Positions 44,563 through 54,084 of a stretch of 60,614 nucleotides of DNA are shown here, piece by piece (within the stretch, counting starts at the first letter, position 1; each line of letters starts with the position of its first letter). The position numbers and the translations under genes are program-made. Source of the DNA: Methylomonas lenta. GTDB taxonomy: Bacteria; Pseudomonadota; Gammaproteobacteria; Methylococcales; Methylomonadaceae. The notes under the pieces are model-generated. The model was not told where the DNA came from, searched no databases, and worked only from the letters and a program-made list of their open reading frames with translations. The stretch covers positions 1 through 60,614 of the forward strand of contig NZ_LUUI01000113.1 in NCBI RefSeq assembly GCF_001644015.1, read 5' to 3'.

Positions 44563-45575
44563 GCTCACCTCGATACTGTGTGTCACACAGGCTGCACCCG
44601 GCCCTGAATTTTCCAGAACGGGGATGAGGAGCAGAAAGGAAAACTACATTTCCTCTGCGTCGAAGGTATGCTTCAGCCAATGCGGGTATTCGCAGCGGAT
44701 ACTCGACTGTTGGATCTGGGTACCTTGAGTTGGTAGCTCGGTATCCTTGCACCGTGTCACTAACTACCTGACACTTGATTTTTCGGCATCGTCTATCTTG
44801 TTGCCCAAAAAACTGCTTAAGCAGCAGAATAGTCTGCAGAAGAACTTTATTGCCCTCCCCATAAGCATGCCGGCCATCATCAGGGTGTCTGGAATGGCAT
44901 AGGGGTAAGTGACTATCGAAGGTAATCAAGCTATCGAACATGTGCGACCCGCCTTCCTGATGAAGAAAAATCAAAGCATGACAAAAGCATTATGCGCTCG
45001 AAAATACTATTCTTTAAAAAAAATGCTGTCAATCAGGAGTCTTGCCCAATGACACATAATGGGTAACCGTAAGAATTGCTTAAATTCGGCGTAAGCTGAT
45101 TTTGGCTAACAGATAGACTAGATATACCCCTTCAATTGCTGATGTCAATAACCGGCTAGAGAAAAACCAGAGTGTGCTGCGGGATTTGCACGCTTATTTG
45201 TGTTTAGGCGGCATTTATGTACAGTCCAAAGTGCCCCCCTCGCCAAACCGGTAGCGTGCCAAAAACACCTGCCTTAAAGGCAAGAAAAAGTGTTGTCACT
45301 AGGTGAATTAAACCAAAACGGGCAAGCTTCAAATGTGAGGAAATCGTAAATGACTGAAAATCTCTGAAATGCATTGACACATGCCCGCGTAATGTGTAGG
45401 GATTAATATGGCCTCACAGGTGGCAGGCCTACTCACCCAGGACTCCACCAGGCTCCGAAACGCTTGATGTAAAGATGACCCTGGAAAGTATCCGGAGTTG
45501 GTATACATCATTGTATCGATGGACAAATTGCACTCGAATGAATAGCTTTGGCTAATCTTACGAAAGCTCGAAAGG
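44563..45575. other. Long intergenic region upstream of the trehalose operon
   Basis: About 1 kb without a convincing gene. Short frames on both strands have no family resemblance. It must contain the treS promoter. A copy of the 19-mer found at 156-174 lies at 45421-45439. Composition shifts from the GC-richer trehalose genes to AT-richer sequence near 44.95 kb. Confidence 0.4.
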
Positions 45576-48260
45576 CTAAATCAATTTTTTTAAGACGGTA
45601 CGCAGAATACCGCCATCCCGATAATATTGAACTTCTATCGGGGTGTCGAGACGGCTTAGAGTCTGGAATCGGGTGGTAGTACTATCGATCGAAATCGCCA
45701 AGACCGTAATGGCCTGTTGTGGTTGAGTGGTATCGGAAATCTCCACAGTGAAGGTTTCTGTGCCGCTAAGCGCCAGACTGGTTGCCGATTCGCCTTCCGC
45801 AAACTGCAAGGGCAAAATGCCCATCCCTATCAGATTGCTGCGGTGGATTCTTTCATAACTTTCGGCAATAACGACTTTAACACCTTGCAGATACGGCCCT
45901 TTGGCGGCCCAGTCCCGCGATGAGCCTGAGCCATACTCCTTGCCGGCCAGAATGCACAGGGGTATTTGGGCCTGTTTATATTTCATTGCTGCATCGAAAA
46001 AGCTCATCCGTTCACCGCTGGGATGATGCACAGTCATGTTACCTTCAGTACCGGGCAATAATAGATTGCGGATACGAATATTGGCAAATGTACTCCGGCA
46101 CATGACCTGATCGTTCCCTCTGCGGGAGCCGTAACTGTTCCAGTCTTTGCGCTGTATGCCCTTTTCTAGCAAATAAGCCGCTGCCGGCGAATCGTCGGCG
46201 ATTTGCCCGGCCGGTGAAATGTGATCGGTGGTAACCGAATCGCCAAACATCGCCAGCACCCGCAGGCCGGCAATAGGCGATATGGATGACATTTGCAGGT
46301 TTAAGCCGTCAAAAAACGGCGGTTTTCGGATATAACTTGAATCTCGATCCCAGGGATAGCGTTCAGAGAGACTGACATCAATCTTCCGCCAGGCCAGGCT
46401 GCCGGCAAACACGTCAGCATATCGCTGCTGAAACATCGCTGGCGTGACGAACTGTCTTATGGTGTCGGTAATTTCCTGGTTACTCGGCCAGATGTCTTTC
46501 AGATACACGGGTTTACCATCATTGCCCGTACCGATCGGGTCGCGGGTAATATCCAGTGCCGTCGAACCTGCCAATGCATAGGCGACAACCAGCGGCGGAG
46601 AGGCTAGATAATTGGTTTTGGTCAACGGATGCACCCTACCTTCGAAGTTTCGATTGCCGGACAACACAGCCGAAACCACCAGATCATTTTCCAGTATGGC
46701 ATTTTCCACTGCTTCATCCAACGGCCCGGAGTTGCCGATGCAGGTCGTGCAACCATAACCCACCAGATAAAACCCCAATTGTTCCAGAAATGTCAGTAAT
46801 CCCGATTTTTGTAAATATTCAGTGACCACCGTAGAGCCAGGCGCCAACGAAGTTTTCACGTAGTTTTTAACTTTCAAGCCCTTTTCAACGGCTTTTTTAG
46901 CTAACAGTCCAGCAGCCAGCATAACCGACGGATTACTAGTGTTGGTGCAGGAGGTGATGGCGGCAATCACTACGGCGCCGTGGGTAATCGGTTCACTAGT
47001 GCCATTGAGGGTAACCACACCACAGAGGTCAAGATCGTTTTCTGACAGCCCCATACCCTGATTTCCGGCCGGCGCGGCCAACATTTGCCGGTAAGTGGGG
47101 CCAATATGGCTCAACAGAATACGATCCTGCGGACGTTTGGGGCCGGCTAGCGCCGGTTCGATAGCGCCAAGATCGACTTCCAGGATTTCGCTGAACGCTG
47201 GATCAGGCGTGGCATCATGACGAAATAAACCCTGTAATTTGGTATAGCGTTCGGTTAGTTCGATTTGTTCTGCGCTGCGACCGGTCAGCCGCATGTAACG
47301 CAGGGTTTCATCGTCAATCGGAAAGTAACTGACCGTCGCGCCTTGTTCCGGCGCCATGTTGCTGATGGTGGCACGATCGGGTACGCTCATCGACGACAGG
47401 CCAGAACCGTAAAACTCGACAAATTTTCCCACCACCCCAACCTGTCTGCACAATTCGGTAATCCGTAAAACCAGATCGGTCGCAGTAACACCAGGCGGAA
47501 GACTTCCGGTCAACTTAATCCCGACCACATCGGGTATCAGCATAAAGATCGGCTGGTCCAGCATCACCGCCTCCGCTTCGATACCGCCGACGCCCCAGGC
47601 CAGTACGCCCAAACCATTGACCATCGGTGTATGCGAATCGGTGCCCACACAGGTATCGGGATAACAGACATGGCTATCTTTGTTGTGGAAAACCACAGGC
47701 GCCAGATATTCGAGATTGACCTGGTGAACAATGCCGGTAGCCGGCGGCACCACACGCAAGTTGCGGAAGGCGGCCTGCCCCCATTTCAGGAACTGATAAC
47801 GTTCGGCGTTACGTTGAAACTCAACCGCTTCGTTTAAGGCCAAAGCGGTGGTCTTGCCAAAATAGTCCACCTGTACCGAATGATCGATCACCAAGTCGCA
47901 AGGAATCAGCGGATTGATCTTTCTGGGATTGCCGCCCAGCTCACTGATGGCATCGCGCATCGCCGCCAGATCGACCAGAGCAGGTACACCGGTAAAGTCT
48001 TGCAATAACACTCGGGCTGGTTTGTAGGGGGTTTCAGACCTGCTGCCGTGCGGCTGCCAGCCGGCAAGAGCGATAACATCCGCTTCACTAATAGCATAAC
48101 CGTCGCAATTTCGCAGCACAGACTCCAGCAAAATTTTTATCGAGAACGGCAAGTGCGAAATATTGGCAATGCCGTTGCCCTCAAGGCTGGAGAGTGCATA
48201 GTAGGATGCGGAAGCGAAGCCCAGTGGCTGTAAAGCGCCGAACGGATCGTGAGTAGTCAT
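45576..48260 (-). CDS. acnA: Aconitate hydratase (AcnA/IRP type)
   Basis: 894 residues from ATG 48260, preceded by GAGGGGGC. A longer start at 48317 lacks support. It isomerises citrate to isocitrate in the TCA cycle. The [4Fe-4S] cysteines are in VIAAITSCTNTSNPSVMLAA and VGYGCTTCIGNSGPL. Also seen are HKDSHVCYPDTCVGTDSHTP, MFGDSVTTDHISPAG and GKEYGSGSSRDWAAKGPYL. Length and motifs are those of the AcnA group rather than AcnB. It is divergent from a ferritin-like gene and fumC, so two TCA enzymes and an iron-storage-like protein cluster here. Confidence 0.96.
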   Translation of the reverse strand: MTTHDPFGALQPLGFASASYYALSSLEGNGIANISHLPFSIKILLESVLRNCDGYAISEADVIALAGWQPHGSRSETPYKPARVLLQDFTGVPALVDLAAMRDAISELGGNPRKINPLIPCDLVIDHSVQVDYFGKTTALALNEAVEFQRNAERYQFLKWGQAAFRNLRVVPPATGIVHQVNLEYLAPVVFHNKDSHVCYPDTCVGTDSHTPMVNGLGVLAWGVGGIEAEAVMLDQPIFMLIPDVVGIKLTGSLPPGVTATDLVLRITELCRQVGVVGKFVEFYGSGLSSMSVPDRATISNMAPEQGATVSYFPIDDETLRYMRLTGRSAEQIELTERYTKLQGLFRHDATPDPAFSEILEVDLGAIEPALAGPKRPQDRILLSHIGPTYRQMLAAPAGNQGMGLSENDLDLCGVVTLNGTSEPITHGAVVIAAITSCTNTSNPSVMLAAGLLAKKAVEKGLKVKNYVKTSLAPGSTVVTEYLQKSGLLTFLEQLGFYLVGYGCTTCIGNSGPLDEAVENAILENDLVVSAVLSGNRNFEGRVHPLTKTNYLASPPLVVAYALAGSTALDITRDPIGTGNDGKPVYLKDIWPSNQEITDTIRQFVTPAMFQQRYADVFAGSLAWRKIDVSLSERYPWDRDSSYIRKPPFFDGLNLQMSSISPIAGLRVLAMFGDSVTTDHISPAGQIADDSPAAAYLLEKGIQRKDWNSYGSRRGNDQVMCRSTFANIRIRNLLLPGTEGNMTVHHPSGERMSFFDAAMKYKQAQIPLCILAGKEYGSGSSRDWAAKGPYLQGVKVVIAESYERIHRSNLIGMGILPLQFAEGESATSLALSGTETFTVEISDTTQPQQAITVLAISIDSTTTRFQTLSRLDTPIEVQYYRDGGILRTVLKKLI

Positions 48261-48506
48261 GATGTAGCCCCCTCGGGGATGGTGAGCTGTCGGTCTGCTA
48301 ATGATGCATGTGGCCATTGACAGTTGTGTGTGGAAAAGATTCCATGATTGGCAAATTGACTGTCCTGCTGCCTTAGCGAAATGAGTAAATCTGTTAGAGC
48401 TTCGAAACCTGTTTGTGTGTTTTCAGTCCCAGTGCTTAATCAGATTGCATAATGCAAGAAAAGGCCTATAGTGAACAACCACTCCATTCTGATACAGGAG
48501 GCCATC

Positions 48507-48950
48507 ATGACTAGCAGTGAAATTGATCAAGATGCTGTTATCAAAGTTCTGAATGCTATTTTGGAAGCCGAATTGGCCGGCGTTGTTCGCTACACCCATT
48601 ATGCCTTGATGGTGTTCGGCTATAACCGCATTCCCATTGTGTCGTGGATGCGGGCACAAGCCAACGAATCCTTGTTACATGCCAACCAGGCCGGTGAAAT
48701 GATCACCCATCTTGGCGGTCATCCTTCCTTGACCATAGGCCCTTTGCTGGAAACCCATCGCCACGATATTGGCGATATTCTGCGCGAATCTTTGCAGCAT
48801 GAAACCCAAGCATTGACCGAGTACCATCGCTTACTGGATCTGGTCAATGACCGCAGCGTTCTGCTGGAAGAGTATGCTAGGCGCATGTGTGCTTTGGAGG
48901 AAACTCATGTCGGCGATGTACGGAAAATGCTGTTAAAACCGGGCGATTAA
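48507..48950 (+). CDS. Ferritin-like (bacterioferritin-type) protein
   Basis: 147 residues from ATG 48507 (AGGAG 6 bases upstream). A four-helix di-iron fold: Glu in NAILEAELAGVVRYTHYALM, Glu/His in ANESLLHANQAGEMITHLGG, Glu in LQHETQALTEYHRLLDL and Glu/His in CALEETHVGDVRKML. This is the spacing of bacterioferritin-like proteins. It could store iron or protect against peroxide. Whether it binds haem is not clear. It precedes fumC by 31 bases and is divergent from acnA. Confidence 0.85.
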   Translation: MTSSEIDQDAVIKVLNAILEAELAGVVRYTHYALMVFGYNRIPIVSWMRAQANESLLHANQAGEMITHLGGHPSLTIGPLLETHRHDIGDILRESLQHETQALTEYHRLLDLVNDRSVLLEEYARRMCALEETHVGDVRKMLLKPGD

Positions 48951-48981
48951 CGCAGCACTAAAATAGCGGGGGATGAATTTT

Positions 48982-50385
48982 ATGAACAATAAAACTTCCG
49001 ATTTCCGTACCGAAACCGATTCTTTCGGCACTATTGAAGTACCTAGCGATAAATACTGGGGGGCGCAAACACAACGCTCTGTGCAATATTTCAAAATCGG
49101 TGATGAACGCTTACCCAGAGCACTGATTCGTGCCTTGGGTATCGTCAAACGTTGTGCGGCGCTGGCCAATGCCGAAGTCGTTAATCTTGACGTCACAACC
49201 GCCCAGGTAATTGCCGAGGTTGCGCAACAAGTGATTGATGGCAGGTTGGACGATCATTTCCCCTTAGTGATTTGGCAAACCGGCTCCGGCACCCAGTCCA
49301 ATATGAATGCTAACGAGGTGATCGCCAATCTGGCCTGTGAGCGCCTCGGCGGTAAATTAGGCTCAAAAATACCAGTGCATCCTAACGATCATTGCAATCG
49401 CAGCCAATCGAGCAACGATGTTTTCCCCACAGCCATGCACATTGCCACAGTCGAGCAATTGCATCAGTTGCTGATCCCGTCCTTGCAACACTTGCATCAG
49501 GTGCTGTTCGACAAATCCCAGGATTGGGCCGACATTATCAAGATCGGCCGCACCCACTTGCAAGATGCCACGCCTTTGACCCTAGGGCAGGAGTTTTCAG
49601 GTTATGCCAGGCAAATCCAGATGGGACTTGAGCGGATTAACGATAGCCTGCAGCGACTGTATCCGTTGGCTCAAGGCGGTACCGCAGTCGGCACTGGATT
49701 GAATGCCAAACCCGGTTTTGCTGAGGAGTTTGCCTATCAAGTGGCAAGTTTTACCGGATTGCCTTTCGTTTCCGCTGCTAATAAGTTTGAAGCGATGGCC
49801 AGCCACGATGCCCTGGTGGAAATATCCGCTGTGTTGAATGGTATCGCCGTCAGCCTCAACAAAATTGCCAATGACATTCGGTTGTTGAGTTCCGGTCCGC
49901 GTTCGGGATTAGGCGAACTGATGCTGCCGGAAAACGAGCCGGGGTCGTCAATCATGCCGGGCAAGGTCAACCCTACCCAATGCGAGGCATTGAGCATGGT
50001 TTGTGCGCAAGTCATCGGCAATCACGTCACGGTGACCTTTGCCGGTGCACAAGGACATTTGGAGCTCAATGCGTTTAAGCCGGTCATCATCCACAATGTG
50101 CTGCAATCGATACGCTTGCTTTGCGAGGCGGCAAACAGTTTTACCGATTATTGTGTAGTAGGAATCATACCGAATGTCGAGCGCATCGCCGAATTGATGG
50201 CGCAATCGTTGATGCTGGTTACCGCCTTGGTGCCTCGCATGGGTTATGACAATGCTGCGCTTATTGCGAAAACGGCTTTAATGAATGGTAGTACCCTCCG
50301 CGAGACAGCTATTGCCAGCGGGTTGGTCACTGCCGAACAGTTCGACGCCATTGTTCGCCCAGAATGCATGCTATCGGCACGATAG
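48982..50385 (+). CDS. fumC: Fumarate hydratase class II
   Basis: 467 residues from ATG 48982, which has GGGGG 9 bases upstream. An ATG at 48973 directly abuts that site and cannot use it. The oxygen-stable, iron-free fumarase hydrates fumarate to malate. Family motifs are [50 protein letters not shown], the active-site [20 protein letters not shown] and the signature [15 protein letters not shown]. Length is normal. It follows the ferritin-like gene and is probably cotranscribed with it. Confidence 0.97.
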   Translation: MNNKTSDFRTETDSFGTIEVPSDKYWGAQTQRSVQYFKIGDERLPRALIRALGIVKRCAALANAEVVNLDVTTAQVIAEVAQQVIDGRLDDHFPLVIWQTGSGTQSNMNANEVIANLACERLGGKLGSKIPVHPNDHCNRSQSSNDVFPTAMHIATVEQLHQLLIPSLQHLHQVLFDKSQDWADIIKIGRTHLQDATPLTLGQEFSGYARQIQMGLERINDSLQRLYPLAQGGTAVGTGLNAKPGFAEEFAYQVASFTGLPFVSAANKFEAMASHDALVEISAVLNGIAVSLNKIANDIRLLSSGPRSGLGELMLPENEPGSSIMPGKVNPTQCEALSMVCAQVIGNHVTVTFAGAQGHLELNAFKPVIIHNVLQSIRLLCEAANSFTDYCVVGIIPNVERIAELMAQSLMLVTALVPRMGYDNAALIAKTALMNGSTLRETAIASGLVTAEQFDAIVRPECMLSAR

Positions 50386-50897
50386 GATAATTAGTTTTTT
50401 TCACGCTAACTCAGGAGAACAGCATGCACGTCAGTGACGAACAAGCAGCAATAGTCGAATCGAAAAAACGGGGTACGCGTGAGCAGTGCCGTGATTGATT
50501 CCGGGGCCGAATGTTGATCAAGATAGTGTCTTGATTGGCGCCATTGGCGTTAGCGGATTGTTTCTGAAATGGACGCTTATATTTTATTAATGAACAAAGT
50601 GCCGTTGTTAAAACCCGTCGCCTGGCTGATCGGTTTGCCGTTGATCAGGCCGATATTGGCCAGATTGTATCATTGGCAGGTTAATCGCCGGTTACGTCGG
50701 CGGAAGGTGTAAACAACTTGTACAGTTATAGTGAGAGCATCTATTACCTGCGATGAAATGTTTTGCTTAGTTTTGTCCGATAACCCTAGATAATGGCTCT
50801 GTATTCAATTTCGAGATAATTATTTTTCCTGAAGGCATCAGATCGTACTTGATGTTGAGTCAGCAAAAATCCCATTAATAAAAGACGGAGAATAATA
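50386..50897. other. Degraded region between fumC and the crystallin-like gene
   Basis: Apart from the DUF393 remnant at 50569-50712 there is no intact gene. The last 150 bases are AT-rich and probably contain the promoter for the next gene. Confidence 0.4.
50569..50712 (+). pseudogene. DCC1-like (DUF393) protein, C-terminal remnant
   Basis: The 47-codon frame MDAYILLMNKVPLLKPVAWL...RPILARLYHW resembles the C-terminus of DUF393/DCC-type thiol-disulfide oxidoreductases (a theme like DAY...KVPLL.PL.WL...P..RP...R.Y.W). The N-terminal half, which should carry the DxxC/CxxC site, is absent. The 180 bases before it hold only broken frames, including a start at 50424 that stops after about 24 codons. 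It is probably a truncated gene rather than a real small protein. Confidence 0.5.
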
Positions 50898-51350
50898 ATG
50901 AACCGCATAAAATTAATGTTAAACACAGCTCAAGCAATAATTGCAATACTGGTTTTTGGAAGCGCCGCGCCTGCAGCTTATGCCAAAGATAAAGAGTGTT
51001 GGGTCGATTTGTATCAAGATAGTCAATATACCGGCAAACATTTACGTCTCGAAGGGCCAGTCCAAATGAAAAACCTCAAAAATGTCCAAGGCGAAAACTG
51101 GGAGTTATGCATCGATAGCCTTAAAGTGGGTCCAAGGGCAAAAGTGACCCTTTTTGAGAATACCAATTTCAAGTTAACCCTAAAAGAAATGGAAAAATAT
51201 CCCGATTTACTCAAATCGTTGGGCTTAACGGAAAAAGATGCTATGGAAGATAAAGAGCTTATTTTTATTCCCAATACCAAGGTACATGATCTGAGTGATT
51301 TTAATTTTCGCAATAAAGTCCGCTCATTGAAAATTGATTGCGAAGGTTAA
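50898..51350 (+). CDS. Exported beta/gamma-crystallin-like protein
   Basis: 150 residues with a signal peptide (~1-29, ending AAYAK). The mature part starts CWVDLYQDSQYTGKHLRLEG, in which YQDSQYTG fits the aromatic-x4-aromatic-x-Gly motif of crystallin Greek keys, and contains the second-half strand SLKVGPRAKVTLFENTNFKL, where the Gly is lost. It ends FRNKVRSLKIDC. One crystallin domain, possibly with a disulfide among its three mature cysteines, is the best reading. Microbial members bind calcium or have structural roles; the function here is unknown. A GGAG site precedes it. Confidence 0.7.
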   Translation: MNRIKLMLNTAQAIIAILVFGSAAPAAYAKDKECWVDLYQDSQYTGKHLRLEGPVQMKNLKNVQGENWELCIDSLKVGPRAKVTLFENTNFKLTLKEMEKYPDLLKSLGLTEKDAMEDKELIFIPNTKVHDLSDFNFRNKVRSLKIDCEG

Positions 51351-51357
51351 TAAAGCC

Positions 51358-51549
51358 ATGAATAAAGTATCCTTTTTTCCTAAGTTAGTCGTTTGTATTT
51401 TAGTCTTGCTAGTACTGATTATTTTACACGTTATCCCTCTTCCAATTTTTGAATTACTGATTTTGTATGTAATGCTATTCCGGCCTGTCTGGTTTAAAAA
51501 TCTGGTAGACCAACTTTATGAACATCGGTGCGGCCCTGTTCCCACATGA
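51358..51549 (+). CDS. Small membrane protein, 3' end replaced
   Basis: 63 residues from ATG 51358. A hydrophobic stretch (FPKLVVCILVLLVLIILHVI, then PLPIFELLILYVMLFRPVWF) makes one or two membrane helices and ends FKNLVDQLYEH. From about 51520 the DNA becomes that of a flavoprotein gene in another frame, so the last 8-10 codons may be a fusion product rather than the original C-terminus. It follows the crystallin-like gene by 7 bases. Function unknown. Confidence 0.5.
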   Translation: MNKVSFFPKLVVCILVLLVLIILHVIPLPIFELLILYVMLFRPVWFKNLVDQLYEHRCGPVPT

Positions 51550-52204
51550 TCTGAATCAGTTTCTGAACGACTATTACCGCAGCAAGGGGGTTGAGGTCAT
51601 GTCCCGAAAAACGGTGACTGGGTTAACGCGAAAACAGGATCGTTTAATCCTGGATGCCCGTAGCGTCGATGAATCAGACAAATACACTATCGAAGTCGAT
51701 GCGGTGGTGGCTGGGATCGGCATCAAACCTGATGTCAGCTGGCTAGAAAAATCCGGATTGACAATTGATAACGGCATCGTCGTCGACGAATTGTTGCGCA
51801 CACAGAATCCGGATATTTTTGCAGCCGGCGATGTCGCCAACTTCTACAACCCCAGTTTAGGCATACGCATGCGAGCGGAACACGAGGACAATGCACTGAC
51901 CATGGGTGAATGCGCTGGCCGGAACATGGCCGGTGAATCACAAACCTATCATCATCTGCCTTATTTCTACTCTGATCTGTTCGAACTGGGCTATGAAGCT
52001 GTCGGCAAAACGGATTCCCGCTTGGAAATGCTGGAAGATTGGGTTGAGCCCTATAAAAAAGGCGTGATCTATTATCTACATCAAGATCGGGTACGGGGTG
52101 TGTTGTTATGGAATGTTTGGGATCGGGTGAATGCCGCGCGCGCACTCATTGCTGAGCCGGGGCCCTTCACCGCGGCCGATATGAAGGGAAGATTGGCATT
52201 TTAA
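51518..52204 (+). pseudogene. FAD/NAD-dependent oxidoreductase, N-terminally truncated
   Basis: The frame encodes the C-terminal half of a pyridine nucleotide-disulfide oxidoreductase of the AIF/ferredoxin-reductase type: FPHDLNQFLNDYYRSKGVEV, DAVVAGIGIKPDVSWLE, the FAD-binding NPDIFAAGDVANFYNPSLG, then a C-terminal dimer-type domain. The N-terminal FAD domain (GxGxxG) and first half of the NAD domain are missing, so roughly 170 residues have been lost. The start at 51518 falls at the junction with the small membrane gene and is unlikely to be real. A relic of a deletion. Confidence 0.75.
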
Positions 52205-52415
52205 AATGTATAGCAACAGATAGCATTACTTTCAACTCAGAGGCTGGCTGTCGCGTTAAACCCTATGAACAGCATGGATGGATAACTATTAAACATATCA
52301 TCCAGAACTATATTCTCGATGAGATATTGCCGGAGAATCATGATGGAAAAAAGTTATATGTGGCTAGTCCATAATCACTTGACGCATGATGTTGAAATCT
52401 CCGAATTCGAACTAA

Positions 52416-53305
52416 GTGCGTGTTTTAAAAGTAGCAAATTCGCCTAAACGGTAGAATGCCCAGCATTTTACCCATGACTAAAAAGCGTAATAAATCAAAA
52501 GTTAAGCGTTATCCGACTGACTTGAACGACAAGAAGTGGGGAATTATCATCTCCTTATTGCCCGATGCGTTATCGGGTGGTCGCCCAAGAGAAGTCAGTT
52601 TAAGAAAAATCATCAATGCCATTTTTTATATGGCTTGAGCGGGTTGCGCTTGGCGATTACTCCCGCACGAATTTCCTGCCTGGCAAACGGTGTACGGTTA
52701 TTTCAGTCGCTGGAAAAAAGATAAGACATGGCAACGTATTCACGATGCTTTGCGTGCAAAAGTCAGACAGAAAGCAGGTCGACATAAACATCCCACCGCA
52801 GGTTCTATTGATAGTCTAAGTGTCAAAACAACTGCTTTAGCAGGCATTAAAGGCTTCGATGCAGGAAAAAAGATTCAAGGTCGAAAGCGTCATATTCTTG
52901 TGGATACATTAGGATTGCTAATGGCTGTCGTGGTCACCGCGGCCTCCGTTCAAGAAAGAGACGGCGCAAAACTTCTGTTCAAATCAATGACGGGAAGTTG
53001 TAAAAAATCCTTCGTATTTGGGTGGATGGCGGTTATCGCGGCGCCAACATGATGGAATGGGTCGCTCAACGCTTCCACATTGTTTTACACACTATTTTGC
53101 GCTCGGATGATACGAAGGGATTTAAATTATTGCCGCGTCGTTGGGTGGTTGAAAGTACCTTTGCTTGGCTTTATCGCTATCGTCGTTTGAGTAAAGATTA
53201 CGAGGTGCTAACCGATTCAAGCACGGCTTTTATTCATATTGCGATGATAAATTTGATGCTTGGTCGACTTGAAAACTGAATTTTTGGAACTTTTAAAACA
53301 CGCAC
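52416..53305 (+). mobile_element. IS5-family insertion sequence, dead copy with intact ends
   Basis: An 890-bp element. Its ends are near-perfect inverted repeats: GTGCGTGTTTTAAAAGT at the left (52416-52432) and its complement at the right (53289-53305). TAA is duplicated on both sides (52413-52415 and 53306-53308), fitting the TNA target of ISL2/IS1031-like IS5 groups. The transposase inside is broken. It lies among gene remnants, so its insertion may belong to the same decay history. Confidence 0.85.
52456..53279 (+). pseudogene. IS5-family transposase with stop and frameshift
   Basis: N-terminal RYPTDLNDKKWGIIISLLPD, GGRPREVSLRKIINAIFYMA, then TGA at 52636-52638 where relatives have Arg (CGA to TGA), resuming in the same frame with GCAWRLLPHEFPAWQTVYGY. 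The first catalytic Asp region is GSIDSLSVKTT. A one-base deletion near 53010-53020 shifts the frame before [13 protein letters not shown]. The last part has the YREK-like [20 protein letters not shown]. Two independent lesions mean it is not active unless these are sequencing errors. Confidence 0.88.
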
Positions 53306-53309
53306 TAAC

Positions 53310-53555
53310 GAATATACGGACAAACACCAGCAAAGACTGCAGCAGTTAACGGAAGAACTGTCGTTAACTGCCGAACAACAGTCTCAAATGGAGCTTGTGT
53401 TTAAAGAGCAGCATGAAAAGTTTCGTCCTGTTCATGAAGAATCAAATGATCGCATCAAACAGATATTAACGCCCAGCCAGATGAGTCGCTGGGAAGGCAT
53501 GCAGCAACAGCGTCATGAAAAACACATTAAAAATGTGGTCGCTGGAGAAATGTAA
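53310..53555 (+). pseudogene. Spy/CpxP-like periplasmic chaperone, C-terminal remnant
   Basis: Directly after the IS5 right end, 81 codons read QQRLQQLTEELSLTAEQQSQ, then KFRPVHEESNDRIKQILTPS and QMSRWEGMQQQRHEKHIKNV, with the LTxxQ-type repeats of Spy/CpxP helical proteins. The signal peptide and N-terminus are missing. The sequence left of the insertion does not continue this frame (an in-frame TGA intervenes), so the loss involved more than the insertion alone. Confidence 0.6.
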
Positions 53556-53674
53556 GCACCACAAGATCAACTGTAATAGCGGATATTTAAATAATCCCGC
53601 TACTTTTTCACTTTTCCAGATTGTTTCTATCCGAAATTAACTTTAATATTCTTCGTTTACGTAATGGAGGAGCC

Positions 53675-53986
53675 ATGCTAAATATAAACGAATTGCGCAA
53701 CAAAACCCGACGCATCTCTGCTACGAGGCGTACTACTGACAGACGGGTGGCATCTTATGGATTCAGTTCGCCGGAGTGGCAGGCTAATATTGAAGCCAAT
53801 TATGTATATTGTCCAAAATTTGAACGTCGGCAATTGACTAGGCGTGATGATGAAAGACGATCATTAGATCGTCGTCAACACGCTGTTTCACCCTATAGCC
53901 CCTCAGACAAGCGAACTCCTCAGCTGGTATTAACGCGGGAGGAGCGTAAACTGATTGAAGATCTGTATCTGTATGATCTAAGCTAG
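53675..53986 (+). CDS. Small basic protein of unknown function
   Basis: 103 residues from ATG 53675, preceded by GGAGG 4 bases away. The N-terminal half is rich in Arg (NKTRRISATRRTTDRRV), with a second basic block (KFERRQLTRRDDERRSLDRR). The C-terminus LVLTREERKLIEDLYLYDLS is acidic and amphipathic. No family recognised, no signal peptide or membrane helix. The paired RR motifs suggest nucleic-acid or membrane-surface binding, but this is only a guess. It lies 99 bases before the GGDEF gene on the same strand. Confidence 0.6.
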   Translation: MLNINELRNKTRRISATRRTTDRRVASYGFSSPEWQANIEANYVYCPKFERRQLTRRDDERRSLDRRQHAVSPYSPSDKRTPQLVLTREERKLIEDLYLYDLS

Positions 53987-54084
53987 CTATATCCTGATGT
54001 AGGCGAATAGCCCTTAGAAGTGACGATGAGGCAGCCATAATCTGAAAGATAATCTCATTAACTCTTCCACTGCAGATCAGGAAT

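Noticed and set aside
44555-44974. 139-codon frame on the minus strand upstream of treS
   Set aside because: No family resemblance, unusual composition, overlaps the treS start and its ribosome site. Probably chance.
51735-52145. 136-codon minus-strand frame opposite the flavoprotein remnant
   Set aside because: Shadow of the FAD-binding coding sequence in the other strand; no motifs.
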